Assembly: GCA_024516035.1 (NCBI GenBank)
Contig: CM044956.1
Coordinates: forward strand, 25,496,331 to 25,560,330
Reading direction: 5' to 3'
Source: Bactericera cockerelli
Taxonomy: Eukaryota > Arthropoda > Insecta > Hemiptera > Triozidae
DNA: 64,000 bases
The position numbers and the translations under genes are program-made. The notes beneath the pieces are model-generated. The model worked only from the letters and a program-made list of their open reading frames with translations. It was not told the origin of the DNA and ran no database searches. Below are positions 19,347 to 33,200 of the stretch, piece after piece; the first letter of the stretch is position 1; every line of letters starts with the position of its first letter.

Positions 19347-22300
19347 CTGTGGAAGTAGAAAAAGTGCTCCAAAAAAACAGGAAATGAGTTTTATTATTAA
19401 ATCCCCCAAAAAATACACTTCGTAAAAAAAAAGACTCAAATTAAATAAAAAATTCTTGAAAAATTGTAAAATTTTCCCCCCTTTTAAAAAAAACCCCCCG
19501 AAAAGGAATGAAAAAAAAATTGAATGCCAAGTTGTGCCCTTGCCCCCCTAAAACAAAAAACAGTGGGGGAAAAACCATCTCCGGATTGGGGGAACGAGAT
19601 TGTATGTCCGTCTGGGCCCCCCAAAAAAAAATGATTCGGAAAAAACCTAGGAGACCGTTCGGGGGGAAAACTGTACGGGACATTTTACGTCCCCCCCATG
19701 GGGTCGATTGGGGTGCTCGAGTTTTGCCCCAAGTCGGTGGGGGGAAAAACTGTCTCCGAGTTTTTTCTGGGGGGGACCGTCTCCGAGCCTTGGGGGGAAC
19801 CCCGTCCCCGAAAATTTTTCCCCTCGGGGACTGTTCCGAGCCTTGGGGGAAAAACCGTCCCCGAAAAAAATTCTCGGGGACTGTTTTTAAAAAGACAGAG
19901 ACCTTTTTAAAACCCCCCGGGGGGGAATTTTAGCTGTAAACCCCCCAAAAAATTTTAATACAAACCATTTTTTAATAGAAAATTTTTTTTTTTTAAAAAA
20001 TTTAAAAAAAAATAATTAAAAAAAAAACCCCAAAAAAAAAAGAAGAAAAAAATTTAAAGAAAAAAAACCCCCCAAAAAATAAGAGACTAGAAAAATTTTG
20101 GGAAATTTAAAGAGATTGAAATGGGCAAAAAACCAAAAACCCCCCCCCTTTTTGGGTTAGGAATATGGGGGGAAAAATTGGATACGAATTCAATTTTTAA
20201 TATTAATTTTTGGGTTTTTTTTTCAGTTCTAACTCAGTTAGGGTCCTTTTGGGGGCCCCCTTTGTTGATAGAGATAACCCATGCTTATTTGACCCAAGGA
20301 ATTAAGGAAAAAAAATTTTTTTTTCCCCCAATAAATTTTAAAAAAAACATTAGAAAAAAAATTGACAAAAAAAAAAATTTTCAAAAAAGTTAAAAATTTT
20401 AAAAGTATCTCTATTTTAGTCACAGCGACTCCCCAAAAGGCCCCCAAAAAGGGGGGGTTTTAAAAAAAAATTTTAAAAACCCCCTTTTTTTGACAAGTTT
20501 CCCCAAACCCCTTTTAAAAAGCTTTTTTTGGGAAAAAGGCCCTTTTTCATTTTAGAAAAATTTTTAAAATTAAAAAAATTACTATTTCCCCCCCCTGAGC
20601 ATTTTTTTAAAACTTATTTTTACAAGGTTTTTGGGAAAATTTTAATACCTATTAAAAAATTAAGGGGCCCCAAAATTGAATTTCTTACCACCCCCAAATT
20701 CCCCCGGGAAAAAAATTTTAAAATTGTGTTTTTAAAAAAAATTTTTTAAAAATTTAAAAATTTTGGTTTTTATAAAAAAAAAAATTTTACTATTTCAAGG
20801 AAATTTTTTGGGTTTTACAATTTGAAAAGCTGTTTTTAAAATTTTCTAACATTAATAAATAAGAAGCCCCAAATTTTTGTTTTTCATTTTTTTTTTTTTT
20901 TCCATTTTTTGGTTTAAAAAAAAATTTAAAAACAAAATATGTAAAAAAACCCAAAAAAATAAAAAAAAAGAATAAATCCCTGGGGAAAAGAGAAAAAAAT
21001 TAAAACCCCAAAGGGGGAAATTAATTAATTTTAAATCTATTATACATATAGGAAATTTAAAAAAAAGAGATGTGTTTAAAAAAGAATCTTCCTCCCAGCG
21101 GCAGGCGGGGCCCAAAGAAAAAGAAAAAACCGAACAGAATTTTAGATTTTTAAAAAATAAAAAATTTGGAAATAAAACCCCAAAAAGAGAATTTTGACTA
21201 TAATATGGCATTTTTTAAAAAAAAAAACAGTTTTCCCGATTTTTTTTTTTTTGGGTTTAAAAAAATGGGTTTAACCTCAATTGCCAAAATCATTCATGCC
21301 AAAGGGGGTTTTCCCCCCATTTGCAAAAAAATAAAAAAACCCTTTTTCCCAAAAAAAGCTCCTGACCGGGGGTTTTGGGGCCCTTTTATTCTAAAATTTT
21401 TTCTGGGAATAGAAACCCGGTACCCAAAAAAACCTCCCCAGCCTGATAAGGCTGTGTATACCCCTTTTTCAGCCTCTATTTTCTAAAGAAGGAGAATTAT
21501 TTGTTTCACAAAACCCCAAAAAGGGGAACCCAAAAAACTTTAGATTAGGGGAGTAGTCAATCCGGGAATAATGCAAGCTATGTTTTAAAAATTAAAATTA
21601 ATAAAAAAATTATAGAAAAAAATTTTTACTTATTACAAGAAAAAAAAAAAATTTTAAAAATTTTTAACTTTTTTAATTTTCTTCTTCAAAAAATTTAAAA
21701 AATTTTTTTTTTTTTGTTATAGTGGTTCATAAAAAAAACCCCTGCCCCGATTTGGGGATAGTGGGGAAAAAGGAAAATTTTATTTTTTTTTAATGGGAAA
21801 AACAGTACAATTCCCCTTTTTTCACCTCACTCAGCTAAAAAAAGGTTTTTAGTTATCCCAGCCTCACATCTTCGGAAAAACAGTTTTTTTTAAAAAAAAA
21901 AAGGGGGGTTTTTATACTGAATTTACGGGGGGTTTAGTCCCATTTCCCCAAAAATTTAACCCCTCCCCTTAGCCTGTAAGGGCTAAAAACCCCCTTTTTT
22001 TTTAAAAGGGGAAAGGGGGAAAATTTTGGGCTGTTTAAAAAAAAAAAAAAAACTGTGAATTAAAAAGGGGGAAAATTAAAAATTTGTTTGGGGGAAAAGG
22101 GGGTATCCCCCAAATTTTCAATAATAAAAACCCCTTTTAAAAAAGGGCCTTTAGCTAGTCAGTTCTTTTTATAGTTGTCAAAAAAAACACGGGTTTTTTT
22201 TCCCTTTTTTTAAACCCCCCCCTTTTTCCCAGCCCCCTGTCAAGATTTGTGATTCGGTTTAAGTGGAATATCGGGAAAGGGGGTTTTAATTTTCCCCCCA

Positions 22301-25300
22301 TTTTTTCCCCAATACATATCCTTTTTGGGGACAAAAAAACCAAAAAAAAAATGTAAGATATTGTTTAGAATTGCTTCCCCAAAAAAAATTGGGGTTTTTT
22401 AAAACTCATTTTTTTTTAAAATGGGGGGGAAATTGGTCCCTTTAAAAAAAAAAATTTTTTAAAAAGTAGAAAAAAATTTTTTTTTTTTTTTCCCCCCAAA
22501 AAACTATGATGTAGGAAATTTAGAAAAAACAACTTGGGGGAAAATTTTATCAGAAATTGTTAGATTTTAATTATTTTGTGTAAATAAAAAAATTTTTTGT
22601 ATTTCACTTTTTTTTTCCCCCCATGTCAGGTTAAATATGTTTGAGGGGGGGGGGCAGCAAAAATTAGGTTTTTTAAAGGTTGAAGCTATGTTGGTTGGAG
22701 GGCAAAACAAAAAAACGGGGGGAAAAATTTTTTTCTTGTGGATTTCCTCCATAGATCATAATTATTTTAAATGTACCCCCAGTTTAAAAAGTTTTTAAAA
22801 TTTTTGCAGACTTTTTTCCCCCCCCCCCCCCCCCCCCAATTACTTAAATTATTAAAACACTTTTTATTAAAAAATTATTTGGAGGGGGCAAAAATTTCAC
22901 TGATGTGAAATTACTTTTAAAAGTTACTTTATTTTAGGAATGAGATTACACTATTGACGGGTTTCTAAAAAATTACTGTATAAAAATATCTTTACCTTTT
23001 ATGTATTTTTATTTTTTAAAAAAAAAATTTTAATTATTAAATTTGGGGGAATTCACTCGTTTTAAAAAAATTTTAAAAAAAATTTTTTTTTTTTTCCCCT
23101 TTTTTCCGGGGGTGTTGCCGGGGGGGTTTTTGGTTTTTTTTTCCCCGGGGGGGGGTTTTGGGAAAAAATTTGTACTGGGGGACTTTTTACCCGGGGGTTC
23201 TTGTCCCTTTTTAAAAGCTCGGGCATAGGGGGGGGATGGTTTTCCCAAAAAAAAGGGTTTTTAAAACATTCCCCGGGATTTTTTCCCCCCCATTCCCGCA
23301 GCACCCCGGGGGAAAAAGATGTTTTGAGCACGCGTTTTTACTTTTTTCTTTAAATCTCCGAAAACTACTATTTGGGGGTTAGTAGTCAGGGGGACCCCTT
23401 TTTTTTTTAAAAGGGGGTTTACTATCACCCCATTACGATTGGCCCCCAAAAAAAGGTTTTTAAAAAAAAAGGTTTTTTCTTTTTTCAGGGTAAAAAAAAG
23501 TCAGAAGATTAGCCCCAAAAAGTTTTTTTGGGGAAAAAAAAAAAAAAAAACGGGTTTGGGGGGCCCCGTAAAATTTTTTTTAACCCCTTTACATTGGGGG
23601 GGGCCAAAAAAAAAAAATCTAAAAATTGGACCCCGGGGGAAAAAAAAGGGGGTTGTCAAACGAGCTGAAAAAAATAGCTGTGAAGTTTCAGATAAAATTT
23701 TTTTTTATCTTGGGGTTTTTTTTCCAAAAACCCCCTTTGAAATTTTAAAACCCCCAAAAAAAATTTGGGGAAAAAAACTCTTTTTGCCAAAAATTTTTTT
23801 TATTTTTAAAATTTTTTTTTTGTTTTTAAAAAAACCCCTTTTTAAGTGATCAGGGATTACGTAAATAAATAGCCCCCAAAAGGGAAAATTAAAAAAAAAA
23901 AAAGTTAAAAAATTTTTAATAATTGCTGCCTCCCGGGGAAAAATCAAAAAAAACCCGTTAAAAAAAATAATCACCGCAACACTACAAAGGGGGGGTGGTT
24001 TTTAATGTTTTTGTTTTGACGAAAAAAAGTTCTTTCGTGGTATTTTTTAAAACACTTCCCCAAAATGCAATGTCAAACAGGAGTAGTTCTAGCATGCCCC
24101 CAAAAAACAATTCCCTTTTCCTTTCAAAAACCATTTTCGTGCGGGAAAAATTTTTTCCTTGTCTTTGTATTTGTATTGTGGGCCCCCTAATAAACCCCAA
24201 TTTTAAATTTTTTTGTGGCTCCACTGGGAGGAAAGGGGGGGCCTTTTTTAAAAATTTTTTCCATGTCTTCAGAAAACAGTTTGCTTATGTCTTTCACCGG
24301 GGGTCTTTGGCATTCCCTTTCCCCTCGCAGTCCTCTCCAAAACCCCCAAAAAAAAGGGGGGGAGGGGAAACACTTTAAAAAAATTCCCCTTTTAAAAAAT
24401 TTTTGCCCCCCTTTAAAAAAAAGGGGGGGCGGGGGGGGCGGGAAATTATGGGGGAAAATTTTTTTAGGCATTAAGACCCCGAAAATCAAAAGGCCCCCCC
24501 CTTAATCACTACTACCCCCTATTACATGTCCCAAAAACCCGACCACTACACGGATTTTTAAAAGGGGGGGTTTTAAAGGGCAAACAACAAGCAAGTTTGC
24601 TTTCACATTCAACTTGAAACCCCCGGGGAAAAACCCGTAATTCAAAAGGGGGTACCAAAGAGATGCAAAGGGGGGGTTTCACAGTAAAAAACCATGAATC
24701 CCCGGGTTTTCCCAATCAAAAAAAGGGCCCGGGGGGCCGGGGGGTTTTAAAAAAATTTTCCTTTTGGGCCCCCCAAAAATGTTTCAACCCCCTTTTTAAA
24801 AAAAAAATTCTCACGATAATTTTTTTAAAAAATTATAACTTTTTTTTAAAAAAAAAAATTATGAGGTTTTTTGGACTTTTTTGGGGGAAAAAAATTTTCC
24901 CTTTTTATACCAAAAATTGAGGGGGGAAACCCCCCAAGATGTTGGAACTATGCCCTTTTTAAACTCCCCCAAATTTTTAAAGGGCCCTTCCCCTTTTTTT
25001 GGCCCCAAATTTTTTCCCTTCACTAAACCCCTTTCCCCAAATTTTTTTTAAAAAAAAAATTTTTTTTGGGCCCATTTGGGGGCCCCCACCCTACCGTACT
25101 TTATTGAGGGTTTTTTTTTTTAAAATTATTCACGTCCCCCCCCTGATGTTCGGTTATTATATTTTTTTTTTTCCCCTCGGGGGGCCACCCCCCTTCAATT
25201 TTTTTTACCAACCCCCCCCCAAAAAACCCCCCAGGCAGGGACCTTCATTGTTTTTCCCCCTAATCCATTTTTAAAACCCCCTAGGATGGTCTTCAAGGAG

Positions 25301-26000
25301 GAAAAATGGACAGTCTTGCAAAATTAAAAATTTTGCCCCCCCCAAAAAAAACTGAGAAACAATTCGCCTTTTTTCTCATTTTTTCAGGGAAGTGTTTCCA
25401 TAAAATTTTTTTGGGGGGGTTTTTTTGGGGGAAAAAAAAAAAGTGGGGATTTTTTTTGGGGAAATTAAAGGGGGGGGTTTTTTTTTGTGGGGTTTTTAAA
25501 AATTTGGGATAGTTTGTTTTGGGACGGGGGTTCTGTGGGGAAAAAAATTTTGGTTTTTTTTTGGGGGGGGCCCAAATTTCATGCTATGGAAAAGGGGTTT
25601 AAAAAAAGGGGTTTAATTTGGGGAATCGTGAAGCCCCCCTATTATCTCCCCAAAAAAAAGGGGATTGTAAAGAAAAAAAAGAAGTAAAAAATTGGACATG
25701 TTTTTTCCCCCTTTTTTAGTGTATTAACGTTAAAATTTAAATTTTTAAAAAATTTAAAAAAAGTTTAAATTTTTAAAAAAAAAAAAGCAATTGCTTTGGG
25801 GACTTTCCAATTTTTTTAATTTTTAAAAACTTTTAGCGTTTTAAAGGGGCAAAAAAAAGGGGGAAAATCATGTACCTTTTTTGGGGGCAAAAATTTTTCT
25901 GTGCTTGAAAATTTTTTTGGGGGGAAAAAATTTTAATATTAGTTTAAAAAAACACTTGGCTTCTTTTTGATATTTTTTCCCAAAATTTGGGGGCCCCTCT

Positions 26001-26040
<40 letters not shown>

Positions 26041-27019
26041 GGGGAATTACATTTACAAAGGAAAATATTTTTTCTAAGCGACATTTGCACCCCGATTTGT
26101 TTTTTTGGGGGGGGTTTTTTGGGGGATTATTGCCCGGGTTTTGGGTTTTTTTTTTAATTTTTTTCAAAAAACCCCAAAAATTTTAAAAAAGGGGTTTGAA
26201 ACTGGCTTTTATCATTGAGTAGTTGTATTATCAAAAAAGTGAACTTTTATATGTAAAATTTTTACCCCAAAAATCCCCCAAAAATTTTCCTAGGAAACGG
26301 ACAAAAAATTTTTAAAAAAACCTAAAAAACTTTTAAATTTTTTATTATTCAGGGGAAAATATTTTTATTGTGTTTTGATTTTTATCATTCCCCAAAAGGG
26401 GGCCCCAGGGGGGGGGCCCCTTTGGGAAAAATTTTCCCCAAATTTAAAAAAAAATGTTTGTGATTAGATTTCAAAAAAATTTTATATTAAAAAAAAAAAA
26501 AAAAAATTTTTTTGGGGGCAAGTTTAAAATTTTTGAAAAAAAAAAGGGGGCCTTTTATTTTGAAAAATTGTATTTCAGAGGATTCAGCAATTTTTATTTT
26601 TTTTTGTATTTTTAAAAATTTTTTTTTTTTTTAAATTTTTTTTTTTTTACCCTTTTTTACTTTAAAAATTTTACTAGAGGGGTGTCAAGAGGTCAATTTT
26701 TTTTTGTAAAAATTAAAATGTTTTTTTAAAATTTTAAATTTTTGTTTTAAAACCCAAATTTTTAGGAGTTTTATATTTCCCCTTCCAAAAAAAGGGGAAA
26801 AGGGGGGCCCGGGTTTAGTTTCTTTTAAAAGTAAAAAAAACCCAAAAACCCCGGGGCCCTGCAGTAAAAAATTTTTCCGGGCCCCTTTTTTGGGGTATTT
26901 TAAAAATTAAAAATTTAACAAAAAATTTTTTTCATCTTTATTTAAATGGTTGCAGGATTTTCAGGGAAAAAACCCTTTAAAAATTTAAAACTGCAAAACC
27001 CAATTAGATTATTGTGACC

Positions 27020-27180
27020 AGTTGATTTTTTCGTTTTTTAAAGTCCTGTTTAAAAGGGAGCCGGGAGGGGGGGTTTTTCCCCCCAAAATTTTCTGGGAAT
27101 CGTACCAGGTCCCCAAAATTTTTCCCACCCACCCGGGGTTTTGGGCGGAAAGGGGCCCCTCACGTGTTTAAAGGGGGGGC
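27020..27180 (-). repeat. Degraded SINE core
   Basis: CTGGGAATCGTACCAGGT and CACCCGGGG-like remnants match the minus-strand SINE core at 7,830-7,890. Confidence 0.45.
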
Positions 27181-27714
27181 GGAAATTTTTTTCGAAGAGT
27201 CGGGCCCAAACCCCGGGTTTTTAAAAATCGAGACCTTGGACCACGGGCAGGGGGTTTTCCCCAACCTTTTTCCCTTGCATTTTTTTTTTAGCCCCCAAAA
27301 TTTTTTCTTGAAACGGTTTAAATTTTAAAATTTTTAATAAATTTTCCCCCTTTAAAAAAAAAAATGCTTTTAAAATTTAATTTTTTTCAAATAGCAAAAC
27401 GGGGACCTTTTTAAATTTTTTTTTTTTTCAAAAATATAATTAAAAATTTTAAATTTTAAATTTTTTTAAATTTTTTTTTCTGAAAAAAATAAAAATTTCA
27501 ATGTACAATTTTTTCCCCCGGGCCCAAATTTTTTTTAAAAAAAAATCCCCAAAATTGAAAAAAAATCTTCCAGCCCTCCCTGGGGGGAATCGTTGGAAAA
27601 AAATTCCCCGGGGAGCCCAAAAGGGGCCCCAATTTTCCCACCCCCCGGGGGGAGAGATTTTTTCAAAGGGGAAAAATTTTTTTCCCTTTCCCAAAAAAAT
27701 GAGGTTTGGGGATT

Positions 27715-27835
27715 TTGGGCCCCCTCCCAGGCTGGGTGGGGTTTTAAATTTTTGGGAAACTGGTACGATTCCCGGGGGAAAAAGGGGGGGTAACCCCCCC
27801 GTCCAGTTCAGGAGGGGAAATAGAATGTTTTCGTT
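27715..27835 (+). repeat. Degraded SINE core, opposite orientation
   Basis: CCCAGGCTGGGTGGGGTTTT and ACTGGTACGATTCCCGGG match the same core as at 27,020-27,180 but on the other strand, about 0.6 kb away. Confidence 0.45.
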
Positions 27836-29354
27836 AGGAAGGGGGATCGGGGCCCTAAAAAACGGCTCCCCCCTACAAAACCCCAAAAACCCTGAGGAAA
27901 AACCCCAATGCCCCCCCAAAAGCAACTTTAAGAAAAAAGGTTTTTAAAAAAAAGGGGAAGATATAAATTTAAAAAATTCAAAAATTTTTCGGGGGGCTCC
28001 TTTTTTTGATCCTATTTATCAAATTTTTTTTTTTTGGGGTTTTTTGGGTTCTTTAAAAAAAAAAAAAACCCTTTTCCGTTTTCCGGGGCCGCAGTACGCA
28101 AATTTTGTCCCCCCCAAAAGTCATAATCTTAAACGGTTTAAGTTTTGGAAAAAAATTTTAATTAGTTTTCGACCATTCAAAAAAAGGCCCCAAAAAATTT
28201 GGGCCCCAAAAAAGGGCCCCTTGGGAAAACGATTTACGGGGTTTCGGAAGGTTTTTCAAAAAAAAAAATTTTAAAAAGAAAGGGGGACATTTTGCGGGGG
28301 TTTAGGGCAGAAAAAAAGGGGAAACTTTTTTTTTTTTAAATTTTAATTTTAAAAACTGTTTTAGGGGGGGGAATTGAAATTTTATAAGCTTTTTTTTAAA
28401 AAATTTTTTAAAATTTTAAACCCAATTTGAAAAAAAGTATACTGGGGGGTTTTCAAATGACTTTTTTCCCCAAGGTAAAATGTTTGAAAAAATTTTTTTT
28501 ACTTTTTTTTCCGTAACAAAACAAAATTTGTTCTTTTTTTTTTTTTTTAAAATAGCTGTTTTCCGAAAAAAAACTTTTTTTTAAAAAATAGTCGTCAATT
28601 GAAAAAATTTTTAAAAAAAGAACTGATATAAAAAATTTTTCCCAATTTTCTGGGTTTAAAAAGGGAAAATTCCCCAATTTTTAATAGCGCCCCCAAAAAC
28701 CCACTTTTAAAAAAAACTTCAATTTGTTTTTTGATAATCAAACCCAAAAAAATACCCAAAAACAACAAAACAATACTTTTTTAAAGAACAATTTTTTTAT
28801 CAAGAAATAGTATTTTTTTCAACGCCAAGAAAAAAAAAACGAGCGTGTTACTTACGCAAAAAACCTTTTTTCTTTCTCGGATGTTTTTTCTCCTTTTGTT
28901 TTGCCCCTTTTTAGATAAAACTTTTTAAATTTTTTTTTATTTTTTTGTATTTGCCTGTAAAATTTTAAAAAATGGATTTTAAATTTTTTTTTGGGGCCTT
29001 TTTCTGTTTCCCCCCAAAAACCGGGAAAATTTTCGAGCCCCCCCAAAAATTAGAAAAAAAAATTTATCCCTTTAAAATTTTTTTTTCCCATTCGGTTTTC
29101 CACGGACTTTTGGGGTTTTAAGTTTTTTATATGAAATTTTGGTATGGTTTAAAAAGTTGCAGCTCAAAAGGTTTTTTTTAAACAAAAAAAAAATTTCCGG
29201 GGTTCCCCGGGGGGGCCCCCTTTGGGCCCGGGGGACCCCCTATATCTCGAATGCAGCTGGGTTTAGAAAGCTAAAAAATTTGTAGGGTTTAAATTTAAAT
29301 TTATAACTTTACAGCTTTTTTAATTCTATAAAAATTTTTATTAATTACAAAACG

Positions 29355-29745
29355 GCTGCCCCCCGTTTTGCCAAGCCATAAAACACCACATAACCCCAAC
29401 CTAAAAAAAACCCACCCCAAAACACCACCACACATCCAAAATTCCCCCCAAAAAAACCAAAATTTAAAAACCCCCCCAAAAAAAACCCACCACAACACAC
29501 AACACACCCCCCACCCACCCCCACCCCCCCACAAAATTAAAACCCACCCCCATCCACACACCCCCACCAACACCCCCACAACACACCCACCCCCCCACCC
29601 ACACACCCCACACAGCCACACAAACACACCAAACCCCAAAAACCCCTACACAAAAAATAAAACCCAAAAACCCCACAAACACACACACACACCACAACAC
29701 ACACCACACACACACACACACCACACACACACGCAACCATCATCG
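29355..29745 (-). repeat. Degraded Helitron-type terminus with CA array
   Basis: The GGCTGCCCCCCGTTTTGCCA then AGCCAT start followed by about 340 bases of C/A-rich repeat equals, on the minus strand, the TG array plus GATGGCTTGGCGAAGCGGG terminus of the 8.3-9.2 kb Helitron. Confidence 0.5.
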
Positions 29746-30168
29746 CTGAAAAAATTTTAAATCCCGACCCAAAAAATTTTCCCAAACGGAAATTTGATAA
29801 TGTAGCAAAATGGCCCATATTTCGGAACGGTTTGTCAAAAATTGGAAAAAATAGGGTCAAAAAAAAATCTTGGGATGTTCTCAGACATTTTTTTCAATAA
29901 AAATTGGGGGTTTCCCCCGAAAACTTTTAAGTTTCTGCTGGAATCAAAAAAAAAAAAAAAAACCCTGAAAATTTTAAAAAAAAGGGTTTGGGGAAAATTT
30001 TAAAAAAAATTTTGGGGGTTCTATCCGAGAACGGTACGCCCCCAAGGGGGGGCCCTTTTTAAAGAATTAAAGGGGAAAACTGTTTTGTAAAGTGTTTTTA
30101 AAAAAAAAAAAATTTTTGGGGGCCTCGCCAAAAAAATTTTAATTTTCCCCGCTGGAATTTTGCTAAAA

Positions 30169-30221
<53 letters not shown>

Positions 30222-33200
30222 TTTTAAAATTTTGAACTTTTTTTGGGTTTTTCCCCAAAAAAAAAATTTTTTTAAATAAAAACTAATTTTGTCTAATGTG
30301 TTTTTAAAATTAAAAAAAAAAAATAGGCCCCCGCGATAGTTTTTAAGTTCCCCGGGCAAAAAATTTTTTTAAAAACGGCCCCCCTTTCCCCAAAGGGGAA
30401 AAATTTTTTTGGGGAAAAGGGCATAACTCAAGGAGGGTTTTTTGGGGAAAATTTTGGATTTTGTTTTAATTTTTCCCCGGTTTTTTCCCGGCAATTTTAT
30501 TTGGGGGGGAAACTCTCATAAAATTTTTTGCTATCTTTACCGTTTCACCTAAAAATTCCCCCACCCCAAACCCCCAAAAAAACCCCCCCCATTTTTTATT
30601 TAATATAAGATAAAAAAAAACCAAAATTTTTAAAAATTTTTTTTTTTTTGGGTTTTTTTTTGGGGGTTTTCACCGATTTTTTCTTAAAAGAAATTTTAAA
30701 AGGGAAAACGCTATTAAGGTTTTTTTTTTTCGAGCTGAAACTTTCAGGACTTATTCCTGAGTCTTGGCGGGTTTTTTTCCCCCCCTCTTTTTTGAGGGGC
30801 CGTAAAATTTTAAAAATTTTTTAAACCCTTTTTGGTAAAAAAAGGGTTTTTCTATGGAGATAAAAAAATTTTAAAAATTTTTCACCTTTTTCCCCTTTAA
30901 AAAATTAAAAGGGGAAGTCCCGGGATAGGGCCCACCCCGGTAATCCGACAGGGGACCCAACTTTGTTTTAAAAAAGGGTTTCCCCCCTTTTGGGATGAGG
31001 GTGAAAAACTTCCCAAAGTGAAAAATCCCCCCCCCAAAATGAAGCCTAGGGGGATGATTTGATTGGGTTTTTCATAAAACCGAAAAATTTTGTTTTGATT
31101 GGGGATTTAAAAAATTATTTTTTTTTTAAACCCCAAAGGGGTTTTTTTTTCCCCCGTGAGAAAATGGGCCTCAACTAACTCCACTGCCTAAAAGGGGTAT
31201 TGCTGAAGATCTTTGTAAAAAACCCCGAATTTTTTTTAGGGGGGGGGAAAAAGTCTTTAAAAGGGTACTAGGCTGGGGGGTTTTCCCCAAAATTGTTGGT
31301 TTTTTTAAAAGTATTTTTATAGTCAATCCCCCCCCCTTTTTTCTTTCTAAAAGACAAGTTTTGGCATTTGTCGCTAAATAATATGACTTTAGAGGCAATT
31401 TGAATAAGCCCAAAAAATCTTTTTTTAAAAAAAAGTTTTTTCTAAAAAAATTGGGGGTTGACAATTTTTTTCGGGGGGACACACCGCTCTCAAAAAATTT
31501 AAAACGTGAAATTTTTCAAGCATTCACTAAAAAAACCCCCCCTTTTCTATTTTTTTTTAAAAAATTTCCGTTCCCCCCCAAATTTTGGGTTTTATATTGT
31601 AAAATTCTATGGATTTTGGGGGGTTTTATATCCCCGAGGTTTTAGTTTGGGAAAGGTGTTTTTGGAAAACCCCCTTTTTTTTAAAAAAAACCCCCAAAGG
31701 GGAAAAAAACCATCAATCGTTTTTAGAGGGGGTGCGCAGCTTATTATGGAAAAAAAATAGTAAATTGGTTTTACTCAAAAAAATTTTCCCGGGGAATTTT
31801 TTAAAAATTTTAAAAAATCGGAAGTATTGTGTTCGTATTTGAAAAAAAAATTTTTTTTTACCCCGCCCCCCAATTTATTTTTCTTTTTTCCCCTGGACTT
31901 TTTTTAAACCCCCCTAAACAATTTTGGGGGGTTTGGGGTTTTTTCTTTCTGTCGGTCTGTCTGTTGTTAAAAGTACCTTTTGTCACGCGCAGATCTCGGA
32001 AAACCGAAACGCCCCCAAGGGGGGGTTTTAAAAAACCCCGACAGGCCGAAAAAAAACCCCAAAAAGTTTTCAGGGGTTATGAACCGTGGGGGAAATAAAA
32101 AAAAATTTTTTGGAATCGGAAAAAAAAAATTTTTTTTTTTTAACCCCAAAAAAACGAACCCCAATACTTCCAATTTTTTTTTTCCCCTTTAAAATTAATA
32201 AAAAAATTTTTAAAGGTTTTTCAAAAAAAAAAAAATTTAAATTTTTTTCTTTTCTTTTGACTTTAGTAGGTTCAAAAACACTTACGTACCCTCAAACTGT
32301 TCCCCCTGTGTTTTTTTCCCTCGGGTATCCGGTCAATGAAAAAAACCTTTTTTTTGGGGGGCCCCAAGTTTTTTTAAAAAACCTTTTCACTTAGGAGTCC
32401 ATCAATACATCCGGGGAAAAAAATTTTTTTAAAAAAAGTCTGCTATTTCATCATTTTCGTCGCTACGGCCAAAAAAATTCCGACCCACAAAAAACAAAAC
32501 CTTTTTTAAAAAAAAGGCCCCCAGTTCGGGGAAAAATTTTTCCCCAAAAAAATTTTCCCCAAAAAATTGCAGTGGTATTGGTTTGCGGGGGAAATTTTTC
32601 TTTTTTTTAAAACCCCTTTCTTTTTTTTTTAAAACCGTTTTCTGAGTTTCTCTTTTTTTAAAGGGTTTTTAAATTAAAAAAACCCCTTAAAGGGGCCCGG
32701 GGTTTTTTTCCCCCTGTGGTGGTTTTTTTTTTTTTGGCCTTTTTGTATAAATAAAATTTTGTTTTTTGGGGAATTTTTTTTTTTTTTTTAAAAAAATTTT
32801 TAAAAAAAACTTTAAGGAAAATGATTTTATATTTATGGGCCCCCTTTTTTTTTAAAAAAAAGTGAAATTTTACCAGATTGCAGCAAAAAACCGGACATTT
32901 TTTTTTTCTTGATAACTTTAAAACTGTTTTATTGGGGGACTTTAAAATTTTTTTAAAAAAAAGGGTTTTTAAAAAAAGTTTACCCTTTTTTCCCAAAAAA
33001 ATTTTAAAAAAAAATTTTTTTATTGAAGGGTTTTTTTAAATGACGCTTCCCAAAGTAAATTTTTTTAAAAAACCTTTTTTTTTGTTTCTTCCTTTTAAAA
33101 AAAAAAAAAAACTGTTCTTGATTTTTTTTTAAAAAACAGACTTTTTCTTTTCCTTTTTCGGAGGTGGGTTAAAAATTTTGGGCCTTTTTTGTGGTTCTTA

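Larger units (their letters stand above)
11041..20587 (+). repeat. Degraded second copy of 2,353-11,033
   Basis: Collinear anchors, clean then degraded: ATGAAGTCAAATGGGAGAG at 2,399 and 11,097; TAGGCGTTCTTCACACCTCC at about 3,190 and 11,983; the SINE head TCAGTGGTTAAGCTCTCG at 4,356 and 13,263; CTCACAACCAGACGATC at about 6,361 and 15,510; the kinase LID exon at 9,704-9,889 and about 19,154-19,346; ACTCAGTTAGGGTCC at about 10,717 and 20,231. The copy reaches the same TTACTATTT point where the clean contig stops and then continues. It is an untrimmed overlap, not a biological tandem duplication. Confidence 0.88.
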
